NCBI GenBank assembly: GCA_021648145.1
Contig: JAKITI010000021.1
Coordinates: 1-37,960, forward strand
Direction of reading: 5' to 3'
From: Gammaproteobacteria bacterium
GTDB lineage: Bacteria; Pseudomonadota; Gammaproteobacteria; JAADGQ01
Length of the DNA: 37,960 bases
Made by a program: the position numbers and the translations under genes. The stretch's first letter is position 1, and each line of letters starts with the position of its first letter. Below, one piece after another: positions 8,470 through 15,698 of this stretch. Below the pieces are notes generated by a model. The model was not told where the DNA came from. It searched no databases and saw only the letters and a program-made list of their open reading frames with translations.

Positions 8470-9411
8470 TTATTTCTTGACATCAGATGCTTTAAACAGG
8501 GATGTTTCAGGGTGGAATGCATACCAGGCAAACCAGTAGCTGGTAATGCCTGGAAGCTCCTTGCCATCTTTATCAAAAATACGGGCGCTTTGATTGGCAG
8601 TATCGTAATCAATCTTGAGTGTTTTGCCATTAAATATCTCTTTTACAGAGCCATTGGTCTGGCTCAGTTCGGAAAAAGGATAGGCTTTAAACTTACCGTT
8701 GACCTCAATGCCTAGCACCCGTTCTTTCGGGTGATATCTGGGGTCACGATGTGCCACAGGAAAATAAATACCTTCACTATCTTCATAGCCAGCATAAGGG
8801 TCGCGTGAGTAATCTCGAGAGTGACCCGTATCAGTGGAGAGCACGAGGCTGTCGGGATAACGTTGTTTCCAACTGCCCCAAGTGGTGTGCTCCAGTGGAA
8901 TCAACGTAAGCGGTGTTCCCTTCATGGAGCCTGCGATCGCCTTGCTTGCAATTTGTGACCAGAGAGATTCAGTCTCACGATCATAAAGTAATACGTCACT
9001 ATTATAGAGTAGACCAGAGACACCAAAAGTCAGCAGCCGCTGACCGGCTTTAGCTTTAAACCCAACACCAGTGCCACACAGCGGACAATAGGTGATGACT
9101 ACTTTTTCGTGCCCGATCTGATCATTGACAATCTCATGCCAGTTCAAAATAGAAATAGGATAAGCCTTAAACTTACCGTTGCGTTTTATCCCCAATACTC
9201 GATCATTATGTTTTAGAAAATCGACTTTATTGGCCTTGATAAACTTTGGTTTATCTAATGCGGGGATACCATCTCGCGGTGGCCCACCCTGATAAATTTC
9301 ATCAGCAGGAATCAGGCTGCCGCGTACATCAAAACCATTGTATCTATCAGCCTGGGCAGCGGTGCTTATAAATAGGCAAATCAGAAGTAAGCTTTTTATT
9401 GAGTGTTTCAT
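8470..9411 (-). CDS. DUF3179 domain-containing secreted protein
   Basis: A 313-residue protein with a signal peptide (MKHSIKSLLLICLFISTAAQA). Conserved DUF3179 features are seen: FKAYPISILNWHEIVND, the CPLCGTGVGF cysteine motif, YDRETESLWSQIASKAIAG, and a second KAYPFSEL repeat. The paired cysteines in CPLCG may bind metal or form a disulphide. The biochemical role of DUF3179 is not established. It stands alone, convergent with the lipoprotein gene. Confidence 0.9.
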   Translation of the reverse strand: MKHSIKSLLLICLFISTAAQADRYNGFDVRGSLIPADEIYQGGPPRDGIPALDKPKFIKANKVDFLKHNDRVLGIKRNGKFKAYPISILNWHEIVNDQIGHEKVVITYCPLCGTGVGFKAKAGQRLLTFGVSGLLYNSDVLLYDRETESLWSQIASKAIAGSMKGTPLTLIPLEHTTWGSWKQRYPDSLVLSTDTGHSRDYSRDPYAGYEDSEGIYFPVAHRDPRYHPKERVLGIEVNGKFKAYPFSELSQTNGSVKEIFNGKTLKIDYDTANQSARIFDKDGKELPGITSYWFAWYAFHPETSLFKASDVKK

Positions 9412-9495
9412 GAAAATATAGCCGTGCAGTTTCCAGGCTGAAGAACCAGCCTTGAAAAATTAGCATAATAGGCCATTACACTTGCAGGATCCAGG

Positions 9496-9520
9496 TAGCA
9501 TTTATTGGGTTTTAATGCTA
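9496..9520. promoter_or_regulatory. Inverted repeat, likely operator of the FitAB-type TA module
   Basis: Perfect 7-bp arms TAGCATT and AATGCTA are separated by 11 bases, 33 bases before the antitoxin start at 9553. Ribbon-helix-helix antitoxins usually repress their own promoter through such repeats. Assignment to this antitoxin is inferred from position. Confidence 0.5.
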
Positions 9521-9552
9521 TCGTTTTGCTATCAATCAGTAGGGTTAAGTTC

Positions 9553-9789
9553 ATGTCTCAATTACTCGTTCGCAATCTAGATGAAGAAACTGTCAAAAAC
9601 CTGAAACGCAGGGCGATAGCTAATCATCGTTCATTACAAGCAGAAGTTGCTTTAATATTGGAAAATGCAGCCAAAATACAATCGTCAAGTTTTTGGAAAG
9701 GTGCACAAACGATCCGTGAGCAACTTGTGCAATCCAATAAAACCTTTTCTGATAGTAGCCTGCTTGTACGTGAAGAGCGTGATAGATGA
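9553..9789 (+). CDS. FitA-like ribbon-helix-helix antitoxin
   Basis: The 78-residue protein starts at ATG 9553; an in-frame start at 9505 lies in the operator region. Its first 45 residues, MSQLLVRNLDEETVKNLKRR followed by HRSLQAEVALILENA, match the Arc/FitA ribbon-helix-helix fold, with a beta strand and two helices. The remaining residues form the toxin-wrapping tail. Its stop overlaps the start of the PIN toxin gene by 4 bases (ATGA), the normal arrangement for FitAB/VapBC pairs. Confidence 0.9.
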   Translation: MSQLLVRNLDEETVKNLKRRAIANHRSLQAEVALILENAAKIQSSSFWKGAQTIREQLVQSNKTFSDSSLLVREERDR

Positions 9790-10226
9790 ATTATGTGCTT
9801 GATGCCAGTGTGGTCATGAAATGGTTTATTCCTGAAGTGCATTGGGAGAAAGCTGCACTGCTAAAAAGCTATTCTGAATCCAGCCTGCATGCCCCTGATT
9901 TTTTTCAATTGGAATGTACGAGTATTCTGAGCAAGAAGGTTCGCCGCAAAGAGTTGCAAATGAGCGAAGCCAGTATGATTCAAGAGCTTCTTTTAACGGT
10001 GCCAGTTCATGTTTACCCTTGGCAGGATTTGTTGATTGAAGCTGGGCAGGTCGCTCATGAAACCTATCGTAGTGTTTATGATTGTTTATACCTTGTATTG
10101 GCAAAGCACTTAAATGGCAAAATGATTACGGCGGACAAAAAACTCTACCTTGCCATGAAAGGCTCTGCTGAATGGGGAAGCCATTTGCTTTGGGTGGAGA
10201 ATATTCTCGATTCTCAAGGCTATTGA
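9786..10226 (+). CDS. vapC: VapC/FitB-type PIN-domain toxin
   Basis: A 146-residue PIN-domain ribonuclease. It begins MNYVLDASVVMKWFIPE with the first catalytic Asp, has the FQLECTSILSKKVRR helix with the conserved Glu, and near the C-terminus TYRSVYDCLYLVLAKHLNGKMITADKKLY with the remaining acidic residues. The set is complete, so the toxin should be active. VapC toxins cleave tRNA or rRNA and are held in check by the partner antitoxin. Confidence 0.92.
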   Translation: MNYVLDASVVMKWFIPEVHWEKAALLKSYSESSLHAPDFFQLECTSILSKKVRRKELQMSEASMIQELLLTVPVHVYPWQDLLIEAGQVAHETYRSVYDCLYLVLAKHLNGKMITADKKLYLAMKGSAEWGSHLLWVENILDSQGY

Positions 10227-10233
10227 CTGGTAG

Positions 10234-10300
10234 TTTTGTGATGTTGATGCTTGCTTCTGGAGGTATCGCAATCGCTTGGATAACCTCGCAGTTTAAGCAG
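10234..10300 (-). pseudogene. Duplicated 3' scrap of the mog gene
   Basis: This 67-bp stretch matches the end of the MOSC-Mog gene (11140-11206) at 57 of 67 positions with no gaps. On the minus strand it still reads LLKLRGYPSDCDTSRSKHQH, against LLKLRGDPSDCDASRSEHKH in the real gene. It lies immediately after the PIN toxin, so the ParDE module and mobile debris are bracketed by two copies of the mog tail. Confidence 0.8.
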
Positions 10301-10305
10301 CCTAA

Positions 10306-10328
10306 GGATGGATAAGCTTGCGCCATCC
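10306..10328. repeat. REP-like hairpin
   Basis: GGATGG and CCATCC arms (10306-10311 and 10323-10328) enclose ATAAGCTTGCG. The sequence resembles the short extragenic palindromes spread through many proteobacterial genomes. It abuts the truncated mog scrap. Confidence 0.5.
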
Positions 10329-10372
10329 GCCGTCATGGTAACACCAATGTTTTTTTCACACAGGATTGATAC

Positions 10373-10397
10373 AATAAATGCTTAGATTACATTTATT
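10373..10397. promoter_or_regulatory. Operator-like inverted repeat upstream of parDE
   Basis: Perfect 8-bp arms AATAAATG and CATTTATT are separated by 9 bases, 24 bases before the parD start. A TACAAT box at 10370-10375 overlaps the left arm and could be the -10, though I see no good -35. ParD proteins typically bind such repeats. Confidence 0.5.
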
Positions 10398-10420
10398 TTC
10401 TGATTATTGGAGGGCGTGAC

Positions 10421-10681
10421 ATGCCAAATATTGATTTGGGCGATCCATATGAAGCGTATGTGAAAGGTCTGATTCATACCGGTCTATATAGCACTTATGC
10501 CGAAGTGGTCAAGGATGCGCTTCGCCTGCACATGAACAATGATACATGTTCAAAGCGCATAGCGACGATCAACGCGACCCTGGCCGAAGGCGAAGCCGAT
10601 ATTAAAGCTGGACGTGTTAAATCGTACAGTCCCGGATTGATTGACCAACTGACAGACGAAGTTTTACGCGAAAATGGCTAA
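10421..10681 (+). CDS. parD: ParD-family antitoxin
   Basis: This 86-residue protein has the ParD/CC2985 ribbon-helix-helix pattern: NIDLGDPYEAYVKGLIHTGLYSTYAEVVKDALRLH, then a Glu-rich tail (TLAEGEADIKAGRV) that would bind the toxin. GGAGGG lies 8 bases before the start. The gene overlaps the ParE-type toxin by 8 bases. The module sits between the two copies of the mog tail, suggesting acquisition. Confidence 0.92.
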   Translation: MPNIDLGDPYEAYVKGLIHTGLYSTYAEVVKDALRLHMNNDTCSKRIATINATLAEGEADIKAGRVKSYSPGLIDQLTDEVLRENG

Positions 10682-10982
10682 AAGAAAATATGCCGTTCAG
10701 CTTTCGGAGCGGGCACAAAAGGATTTCAAAGCCATTCAGCGCTATACGCTCAAACGATACGGCGAAAATCAGGTTTTGAAATATTCAACAATGATAAAAT
10801 CAAGCATTGAAAATATTGCTGGAAACCCTGCACTGTATGGCCACTCCCGCCTCGATATTCCTGAACGGTACAGGTCTCATCAGGTTGGTGAACATAGCAT
10901 CATATACCGCGTGGACGAAAACAAAATATTCATTGTTGCCCTGCTGCATGGAAGGATGGACTTCAGGAATCAGCTTCAATAA
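10674..10982 (+). CDS. parE: ParE-family toxin
   Basis: A 102-residue RelE/ParE-superfamily toxin. It begins with the beta strand YAVQLSERAQKDFKAIQRYT, then the KRYGENQVLKYSTMIKSSIE helix, a NPALYGHSRLD loop, and the C-terminal sheet EHSIIYRVDENKIFIVALLHGRMD, which is the ParE signature. ParE toxins inhibit gyrase. The length is normal and no damage is seen. Confidence 0.92.
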   Translation: MAKRKYAVQLSERAQKDFKAIQRYTLKRYGENQVLKYSTMIKSSIENIAGNPALYGHSRLDIPERYRSHQVGEHSIIYRVDENKIFIVALLHGRMDFRNQLQ

Positions 10983-11016
10983 AAAATCGGGGTCAAAGTG
11001 AAATACAATATTCAGT

Positions 11017-11118
11017 TTGAATGATTCCCAAAACACGGGCGAACACACAGGTTCGCCCCTACATAGGGTGGTGCAATGGTTTAAAACGATGACCACCAGC
11101 GAATATATTCGTGGCATA
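11017..11118 (+). pseudogene. Fragment of a REP-associated tyrosine transposase (RAYT, Y1_Tnp family)
   Basis: The frame from 11017 reads NTGEHTGSPLHRVVQWFKTM and TTSEYIRGI before running into mog flank sequence. The segment RVVQWFKTMTTSEYIRG is characteristic of RAYT proteins just before their WQRNYYEHIIR motif, which is absent here, so only a middle fragment is left. An 8-bp hairpin (GGGCGAAC at 11037-11044, GTTCGCCC at 11051-11058) lies inside it. It ends next to the intact mog gene and probably explains the local rearrangement. Confidence 0.6.
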
Positions 11119-11128
11119 AGTCTCGTTC

Positions 11129-12097
11129 CTAAATGGCTGATTTGTGATGTTTATGCTCGCTTCTGGAAGCATCACAATCACTTGGATCGCCACGCAGTTT
11201 AAGCAGACCATGTTTCAGAGCGACTAATATGGCATCAATATTTTCTACGGCTGCTCTTTTCGATCCAGGCAGATTGATAATCAAGGTCGAACCTCTCATG
11301 CCCGATGCGCAGCGTGAGAGCATGGCGTGGGGCGTTTTGGCCATTGATGCGTAACGCATCGCTTCATCAAAGCCGGGAGTGAGGCGATCGACTACCGCTC
11401 GTGTCGCTTCAGGGGTGACATCTCTGGGCGAAAAGCCGGTGCCACCGGCGGTGACAATCAGGTCGATAGAGTGTTTGTCACAATAGTGTTTGAGACGTTC
11501 GGATATGAGCTGTTGTTCGTCAGGAATAATCTCGGTGTGACAGATTTGTGCGCCGATTCCCTGTTCCAGTCGTTCACAGGTGGCGGGCCCAGCAGTATCC
11601 ACTGCTTCGCCACGTGAGCAGCGATCACTAATGGTTAAAACAACCGCTTGAATCTGGCTTCGGGGCACGACATCCAGAAGCTTTACATGATCTCCAGTAT
11701 TCACAGTGCCACCACGTTCTACACGGGCAAACAGACCGACACGAGCCATGATGTGGTCATCACTCATACGAACAACATTATCTGTCGGGTGAAGTGTTTT
11801 ACCCACTTGTGAGATCGACAGAATCACCTCTTCACCTAATTGTAAGCGGCTGCCCATACCAAGATCGGCAGAGTTGATTCCTTCGAGAGTGATATTTTCA
11901 GAAAATGCGCCCGGTTTAAGAGCTGGTTTTCCTAACGCCCGAATATCCTCTTCGGTAAGAAGGCTGACCTGTCGGTGCTGCTCTTTGGCATGGGCATCAT
12001 TCAGAATACCTTCATTTTCTTTAAAAACAAGGGCGCTTACGGGGTGCTTTACACCACCTTTTTTTGGATTTACGCAGAGATATTTGATTGTTGCCAT
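11129..12097 (-). CDS. MOSC domain fused to MogA/MoaB-type molybdopterin adenylyltransferase
   Basis: A two-domain protein of 322 residues. Residues 1 to about 145 are a MOSC-type domain (FSENITLEGIN, LGEEVILSISQVGKTLHP, GLFARVERGG). Residues from about 147 are a MogA/MoaB fold with AVVLTISDRCSRGE, the VTAGGTGFSPRDVTPEAT molybdopterin-binding motif and NLPGSKRAAVENI. MogA-type enzymes adenylate molybdopterin before metal insertion by MoeA, encoded directly upstream. The usual MOSC cysteines around 'GKxCHxGC' are absent here (GKTLHPTDNVV), so sulphur carriage by this domain is doubtful. It is 22 bases downstream of moeA and probably in the same operon. Confidence 0.9.
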   Translation of the reverse strand: MATIKYLCVNPKKGGVKHPVSALVFKENEGILNDAHAKEQHRQVSLLTEEDIRALGKPALKPGAFSENITLEGINSADLGMGSRLQLGEEVILSISQVGKTLHPTDNVVRMSDDHIMARVGLFARVERGGTVNTGDHVKLLDVVPRSQIQAVVLTISDRCSRGEAVDTAGPATCERLEQGIGAQICHTEIIPDEQQLISERLKHYCDKHSIDLIVTAGGTGFSPRDVTPEATRAVVDRLTPGFDEAMRYASMAKTPHAMLSRCASGMRGSTLIINLPGSKRAAVENIDAILVALKHGLLKLRGDPSDCDASRSEHKHHKSAI

Positions 12098-12119
12098 TGT
12101 TATTCTCCAGATTTTTAGA

Positions 12120-13373
12120 TTACGGAAATAACTGTACCTTTACTGTTTCACCTGCTTTATATTCACCCTGATTTTCGGGTAAAACCAAAAAGCTGTTGGC
12201 TTGAACCATTGAAGTCAGTATGCCACTTCCCTGAGCACCTGTCAGACGAACCCGGTAACGACCTTCGTCATAAGTGGTGACCGCTCGTGCAAAATGACGG
12301 CGGCCAGAGTGGATGCTGATATCTTCATCAAGAGTCGCATCGACTTCAGTTAGAAAAAGTTGTTGCATTCCCATAATCTTGCGCATGACGGGGAGAACAA
12401 ACTGGTAGAAGGCAACCATGCAAGCGACAGGATTACCAGGCAGACCAAACAACAGCTTTTGCTTGCCGCCAGAATCGAGAGCTGGCAGAACACCGAAAGC
12501 CACCGGATGGCCAGGACGCATTTTGACGCGCCAAAACTTCATTTCACAGCCAATTTCAGCCAATACATCTTTAACAAAATCATATTTACCCACAGAGACC
12601 CCGCCTATGACCAAGGCAATATCAGCATCAAGTGCTTGACGCATTTTTTGCTCCAGATTTTCTTTAGTATCGCGTGCATTTTCGATAAATATGGGTAGGC
12701 CGCCACTTTCACTGATCTGGGCTGCAATGGAGTAAGCGTTGCTATTGACGATTTTTTCGGGGCCAAGATCTTCTCCAGGCTCCACCAGTTCGTTGCCAGT
12801 GGTGAGCACACTTATTTTTGGTTGTTGATAAAATTGACTCCAGACCACGCCAGCGGTGGCTAACATACCTATTTCACCGGGTCTGCAACGTGTTCCTGCT
12901 TCGATGACTTTATGGTACAGCGAGACATCTTCGCCACGTCTACGAATATTTCCGCCTTTGTTATTAGGGCGAAGAATCTTAACTAAACTACCATCAAGCT
13001 CGGTATCTTCAATGCGAACGACTGTATCAGCACCACTGGGTACAGGGGCTCCGGTCATGATCTGAATGGCTTCGTTAATGCCTACTTTCTGGGTTGATAA
13101 CTCTCCTGCACGTACTTCGCCAATAATTTGAAGCATTGCGGGGGTTTCAGGGGTTGCGTCACAGATATCATCCCAGCGTACGGCAAAGCCATCCATCGCA
13201 GAATTATCCCATGGTGGATGTTCACGCTGAGAGCAGATGTCATGAGCCAGTACGCGCCCCAGTGCGGCTGTTAACGGAAGACGTTCGCTGTTGATGAGAC
13301 CAGTATGCTCTAAACATATTTTTATAGCTTCATCGACAGGTATGTTAGTGACTTTGTTTGTTTGAACAGGCAT
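12120..13373 (-). CDS. moeA: Molybdopterin molybdenumtransferase MoeA
   Basis: MoeA inserts molybdate into adenylylated molybdopterin. From the ATG at 13373 the protein is 417 residues, the normal length. Motifs present are REHPPWDNSAMDGFAVR in domain III, GAPVPSGADTVVRIED, the nucleotide-binding-like VSVLTTGNELVEPGE, GGVSVGKYDFVKDVL, KMRPGHPVAFG and FGLPGNPVACMVAFYQFV. An in-frame start at 13436 would add a 21-residue tail encoded by the upstream dispersed repeat, and I reject it. It forms an operon with the MOSC-Mog gene. Together they indicate that the cell makes molybdoenzymes. Confidence 0.97.
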   Translation of the reverse strand: MPVQTNKVTNIPVDEAIKICLEHTGLINSERLPLTAALGRVLAHDICSQREHPPWDNSAMDGFAVRWDDICDATPETPAMLQIIGEVRAGELSTQKVGINEAIQIMTGAPVPSGADTVVRIEDTELDGSLVKILRPNNKGGNIRRRGEDVSLYHKVIEAGTRCRPGEIGMLATAGVVWSQFYQQPKISVLTTGNELVEPGEDLGPEKIVNSNAYSIAAQISESGGLPIFIENARDTKENLEQKMRQALDADIALVIGGVSVGKYDFVKDVLAEIGCEMKFWRVKMRPGHPVAFGVLPALDSGGKQKLLFGLPGNPVACMVAFYQFVLPVMRKIMGMQQLFLTEVDATLDEDISIHSGRRHFARAVTTYDEGRYRVRLTGAQGSGILTSMVQANSFLVLPENQGEYKAGETVKVQLFP

Positions 13374-13408
13374 CTTCAATCCACAGGTTGAGTAATTTTG
13401 CTTTTTTC

Positions 13409-13490
13409 GTTCCCATGCTTCTGCGTGGGCATGCATTACGTGCTCGCATACAGTAAGGTATGGGTTTCCACGCAGGAGCGTGGGAACCAG
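13409..13490. repeat. Inverted pair of a dispersed GTTCCCA-type palindromic repeat
   Basis: Copy one (13409-13430) reads GTTCCCATGCTTCTGCGTGG. Copy two (13463-13490) is its inverse, GTTTCCACGCAGGAGCGTGG and so on. A third copy occurs at 25785-25809. Each is itself a hairpin (TCCCAYGC/GCGTGGGA-like arms). They look like REP-type extragenic repeats between moeA and the porin. Confidence 0.65.
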
Positions 13491-13513
13491 AGGCGGAGTA
13501 TCAGGAAATTATA

Positions 13514-14590
13514 TCAGAACTTCACGTTAACATTGAGCTGGAGGCGGTCATGGCTTTTAGCTTGATCATCAATGCCCTCTTTGATGATATCAGTGGCATA
13601 GTAACGCAGATCAATACCGGTATTTTTTGCAACTTTCATGTCGAGTTGTAATCGGTAGCCTTCAAAGTTATCCGCTGAATTTTGTGCAGAAGGGAAATTA
13701 TCCTGAGTGAACAGGCCGTCGCCCAGTGTCGCATTGGCTTCTACACTATAGTAATAAGCACGCACACCAAATATATCATTGATTTTGTATCGAGTATGTA
13801 TGACATACGCTGTTTTTTCTTCATCAGCATTACCAGCGATATATTCAGCACCGACTCTCCAGTTTGCACCCTTTAATTGAGCACTCAAGGATGTATGGGT
13901 ATCAGAATTAAGATTCAGGACATTATCAGGATCATCCACTTTGGCACCACCTAAAGCGCCAGTGAATTTCAAACCGTCCCATTCAGTATTGTATACCGCT
14001 TGGGCGATGACGGCGGTGATGTCGTCATTTCCTGTATCCCAGCCACCATCCACCAACATTGCATAGGCTCCATTCAAAGTCACTGGCCCAGCTTGGTATA
14101 CTGCTGCAAATGCTTCTGCGGTGATATCGGTATCCCAGAATACTTCAGTTTGTTGCCAAAAATTAAGTGGAGTTTTACCCGCGATGACGGTGAGATTTTC
14201 AACGCCTGTAAAAGCGATGTAGGCGATATCAACGCCCATATTCATGTCTGCAGAGGTATCACCTACTGTGCCCCAGGTTACATGTGGTGAAGGAAGTGCT
14301 GAGCCAGTGGCCAGACGAATTTTACCTGACCATGCGTCATTCGCCTGATAACTGGCTCCAATTCGTGCACGATAACGAGTACGGTCTCTTTTTCGATCCG
14401 TATTATCCTGTTTTGTCTGTTTGTCTGACTCCATACGTAAGCGCACATCGCCGAATAGTTTGACTGTGCCGTCATCGTTTACATTAACGGCGGCATTGGC
14501 CACGCTGCTTATACCCAATGCAGAGACTGTTATTGCCGCACAAGCGATTCCAGTGGTCGCACGTTTAAAATTTTTCTTGTCAATCATCAT
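13514..14590 (-). CDS. Outer-membrane porin (putative porin family)
   Basis: A 358-residue protein with a clear signal peptide (KKNFKRATTGIACAAITVSA, cleaved after SSVANAA). The mature part is rich in alternating aromatic and polar strands and ends in LQLNVNVKF, with the terminal Phe required for outer-membrane insertion by BAM. The segment KLFGDVRLRMESD followed by RARIGASYQANDAWSGKIRLATG is typical of 'putative porin' proteins of anaerobic and respiring proteobacteria. The start is ATG 14590 (or 14587), with GGGGA 5-8 bases upstream. A sigma-54 promoter and two enhancer-like palindromes lie upstream, matching those at the cytochrome operons. I infer that it passes an anion or solute used by that system. 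Confidence 0.85.
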   Translation of the reverse strand: MMIDKKNFKRATTGIACAAITVSALGISSVANAAVNVNDDGTVKLFGDVRLRMESDKQTKQDNTDRKRDRTRYRARIGASYQANDAWSGKIRLATGSALPSPHVTWGTVGDTSADMNMGVDIAYIAFTGVENLTVIAGKTPLNFWQQTEVFWDTDITAEAFAAVYQAGPVTLNGAYAMLVDGGWDTGNDDITAVIAQAVYNTEWDGLKFTGALGGAKVDDPDNVLNLNSDTHTSLSAQLKGANWRVGAEYIAGNADEEKTAYVIHTRYKINDIFGVRAYYYSVEANATLGDGLFTQDNFPSAQNSADNFEGYRLQLDMKVAKNTGIDLRYYATDIIKEGIDDQAKSHDRLQLNVNVKF

Positions 14591-14719
14591 CTTGTTCCCC
14601 ATCAATCATAAAATGAAATATCTCGTAAAAAACGGCTGTTAATAAACCCTTAGCCTCTATTTGAGCTATGACCCCTAGAGTAAAAGAGTGGGTAAAAAAC
14701 AACGTCATAATGTTTATAG

Positions 14720-14734
14720 GCATAAATTGTGCCA
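14720..14734 (-). promoter_or_regulatory. Sigma-54 (-24/-12) promoter of the porin gene
   Basis: The minus strand reads TGGCAC-AATTT-ATGC. The GG (-24) and GC (-12) have the exact sigma-54 spacing, with one departure from TGGCAC-N5-TTGC. Transcription would start near 14708, leaving a leader of about 118 bases. The region from 14606 to 14963 holds no gene. Confidence 0.75.
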
Positions 14735-14896
14735 CATGCTTGTTGTTTTATTACAATAGATGAAGAATGTTTTATCCTGTTTTATTGGTGGCTGTAACGT
14801 GTTGAAACATAAAAAATAGTTATTGGTATAGACGGGCAGTGTTTGTTTCTTTTTTACAACACTAAAGAAGAGCAATCGTGGGTGGATAATAAAGTA

Positions 14897-14940
14897 GAAT
14901 GCTTTGTTCAGGGGAGGGCGCTGGTTTGAACGAGATGTTT
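14897..14940. promoter_or_regulatory. Two enhancer-like palindromes upstream of the porin promoter
   Basis: GAATG-CTT-TGTTC (14897-14909) and GAACG-AGA-TGTTT (14928-14940) are 31 bases apart, about three helical turns, and about 165-220 bases upstream of the sigma-54 promoter. They match the motif found between the divergent operons at 29377 and 29436. This is the position expected for binding sites of an NtrC-type activator. Confidence 0.55.
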
Positions 14941-14963
14941 AATTTTTTATTTTAAATATTTTT

Positions 14964-15341
14964 CTATCGAATTTGCTCGATGCTTATTTCTAATATATCA
15001 AGTTTATCCCAAGCTGTGTCTGCGGTCAGTATGGTCTTTCCTGTGCTCATGCCCAGCTGTAAGCAGATTCTATCGGCAAGTGAAAGCCCTAGATTTTTAC
15101 AGGGAAGCCATAATGATGCACATAATTCAGCCTGCTCTGATGAGAAGGGGGTGATTTTCAGGCCAACCTCTTCTAGTGCTGGTCGCATATTTGCGGCATC
15201 GGGGTCATATCTGATTAGTTTTTGTACAACCTCTGACCAATTTACGGCACTGATGGAGCAATGGTGCAATTCTAACTGTACACGCTCTGCTCCAGGTTCA
15301 TTTTGTATGAGTGCTAATAAAGCAGAAGCATCTAAAATCAA
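14964..15341 (-). CDS. vapC: PIN-domain toxin (VapC-like)
   Basis: A 125-residue PIN-domain protein: MILDASALLALIQNEPGAE with the first catalytic Asp, AVNWSEVVQKL with the conserved Glu, and LSLADRICLQLGMSTGKTILTAD with the later acidic residues. It begins with TTG at 15341, overlapping the antitoxin stop by 4 bases. Pairing with an AbrB-type antitoxin is common for this PIN subgroup. Confidence 0.88.
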   Translation of the reverse strand: MILDASALLALIQNEPGAERVQLELHHCSISAVNWSEVVQKLIRYDPDAANMRPALEEVGLKITPFSSEQAELCASLWLPCKNLGLSLADRICLQLGMSTGKTILTADTAWDKLDILEISIEQIR

Positions 15342-15583
15342 GAGTCTTCCTTCATTGCTTCTTGCCGACGTTCTTGTATGAGTTCTTTGGAAAGGCTTTG
15401 TTTAATGAAGCCGAAACGGTGTTGTAATTTTTGTATTACATCATCTGTTTTTTCGAGAACAATTTTTTGATTATCCAGATGTAATCGCAAACGTTGTCCT
15501 TGTTTTAAACCAAGGGATTTGCGGATACTTGCAGGGATAACAATACGACCATTTTGACCGAGAGATATGTTTAATTCTTGCAT
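15338..15583 (-). CDS. AbrB/MazE-type (SpoVT-AbrB domain) antitoxin
   Basis: An 81-residue protein starting at ATG 15583, with CCAGGT upstream; an open frame back to 15673 covers the promoter and is rejected. Residues 1-45 form a swapped-hairpin AbrB domain: ISLGQNGRIVIPASIRKSLGL followed by KQGQRLRLHLDNQKIVLE. The basic C-terminal tail contacts the toxin. It is co-transcribed with, and overlaps, the PIN toxin. This TA pair separates the sigma-54 regulator from the porin it probably controls. Confidence 0.88.
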   Translation of the reverse strand: MQELNISLGQNGRIVIPASIRKSLGLKQGQRLRLHLDNQKIVLEKTDDVIQKLQHRFGFIKQSLSKELIQERRQEAMKEDS

Positions 15584-15623
15584 GATAAATACCTGGTTAC
15601 CATTAGGGTGAATGCGACATAAA

Positions 15624-15652
15624 TATATTTTACCATACTTTATATATGGCAA
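15624..15652 (-). promoter_or_regulatory. Possible promoter and operator of the AbrB/PIN module
   Basis: On the minus strand a TTGCCA -35 is followed after 17 bases by AATATA, a weak -10. A small inverted repeat CCATA-N7-TATGG (15633-15649) overlaps the -35 and spacer and may bind the antitoxin. Tentative. Confidence 0.35.
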
Positions 15653-15698
15653 GTATTGAGGTATAAAACTCACTGTGGAAAAAAGTGTAATGATTTAA

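Noticed and set aside
13374-13436. Longer MoeA start at 13436
   Set aside because: The extra residues are encoded by the dispersed GTTCCCA-type repeat and are outside the MoeA family pattern.
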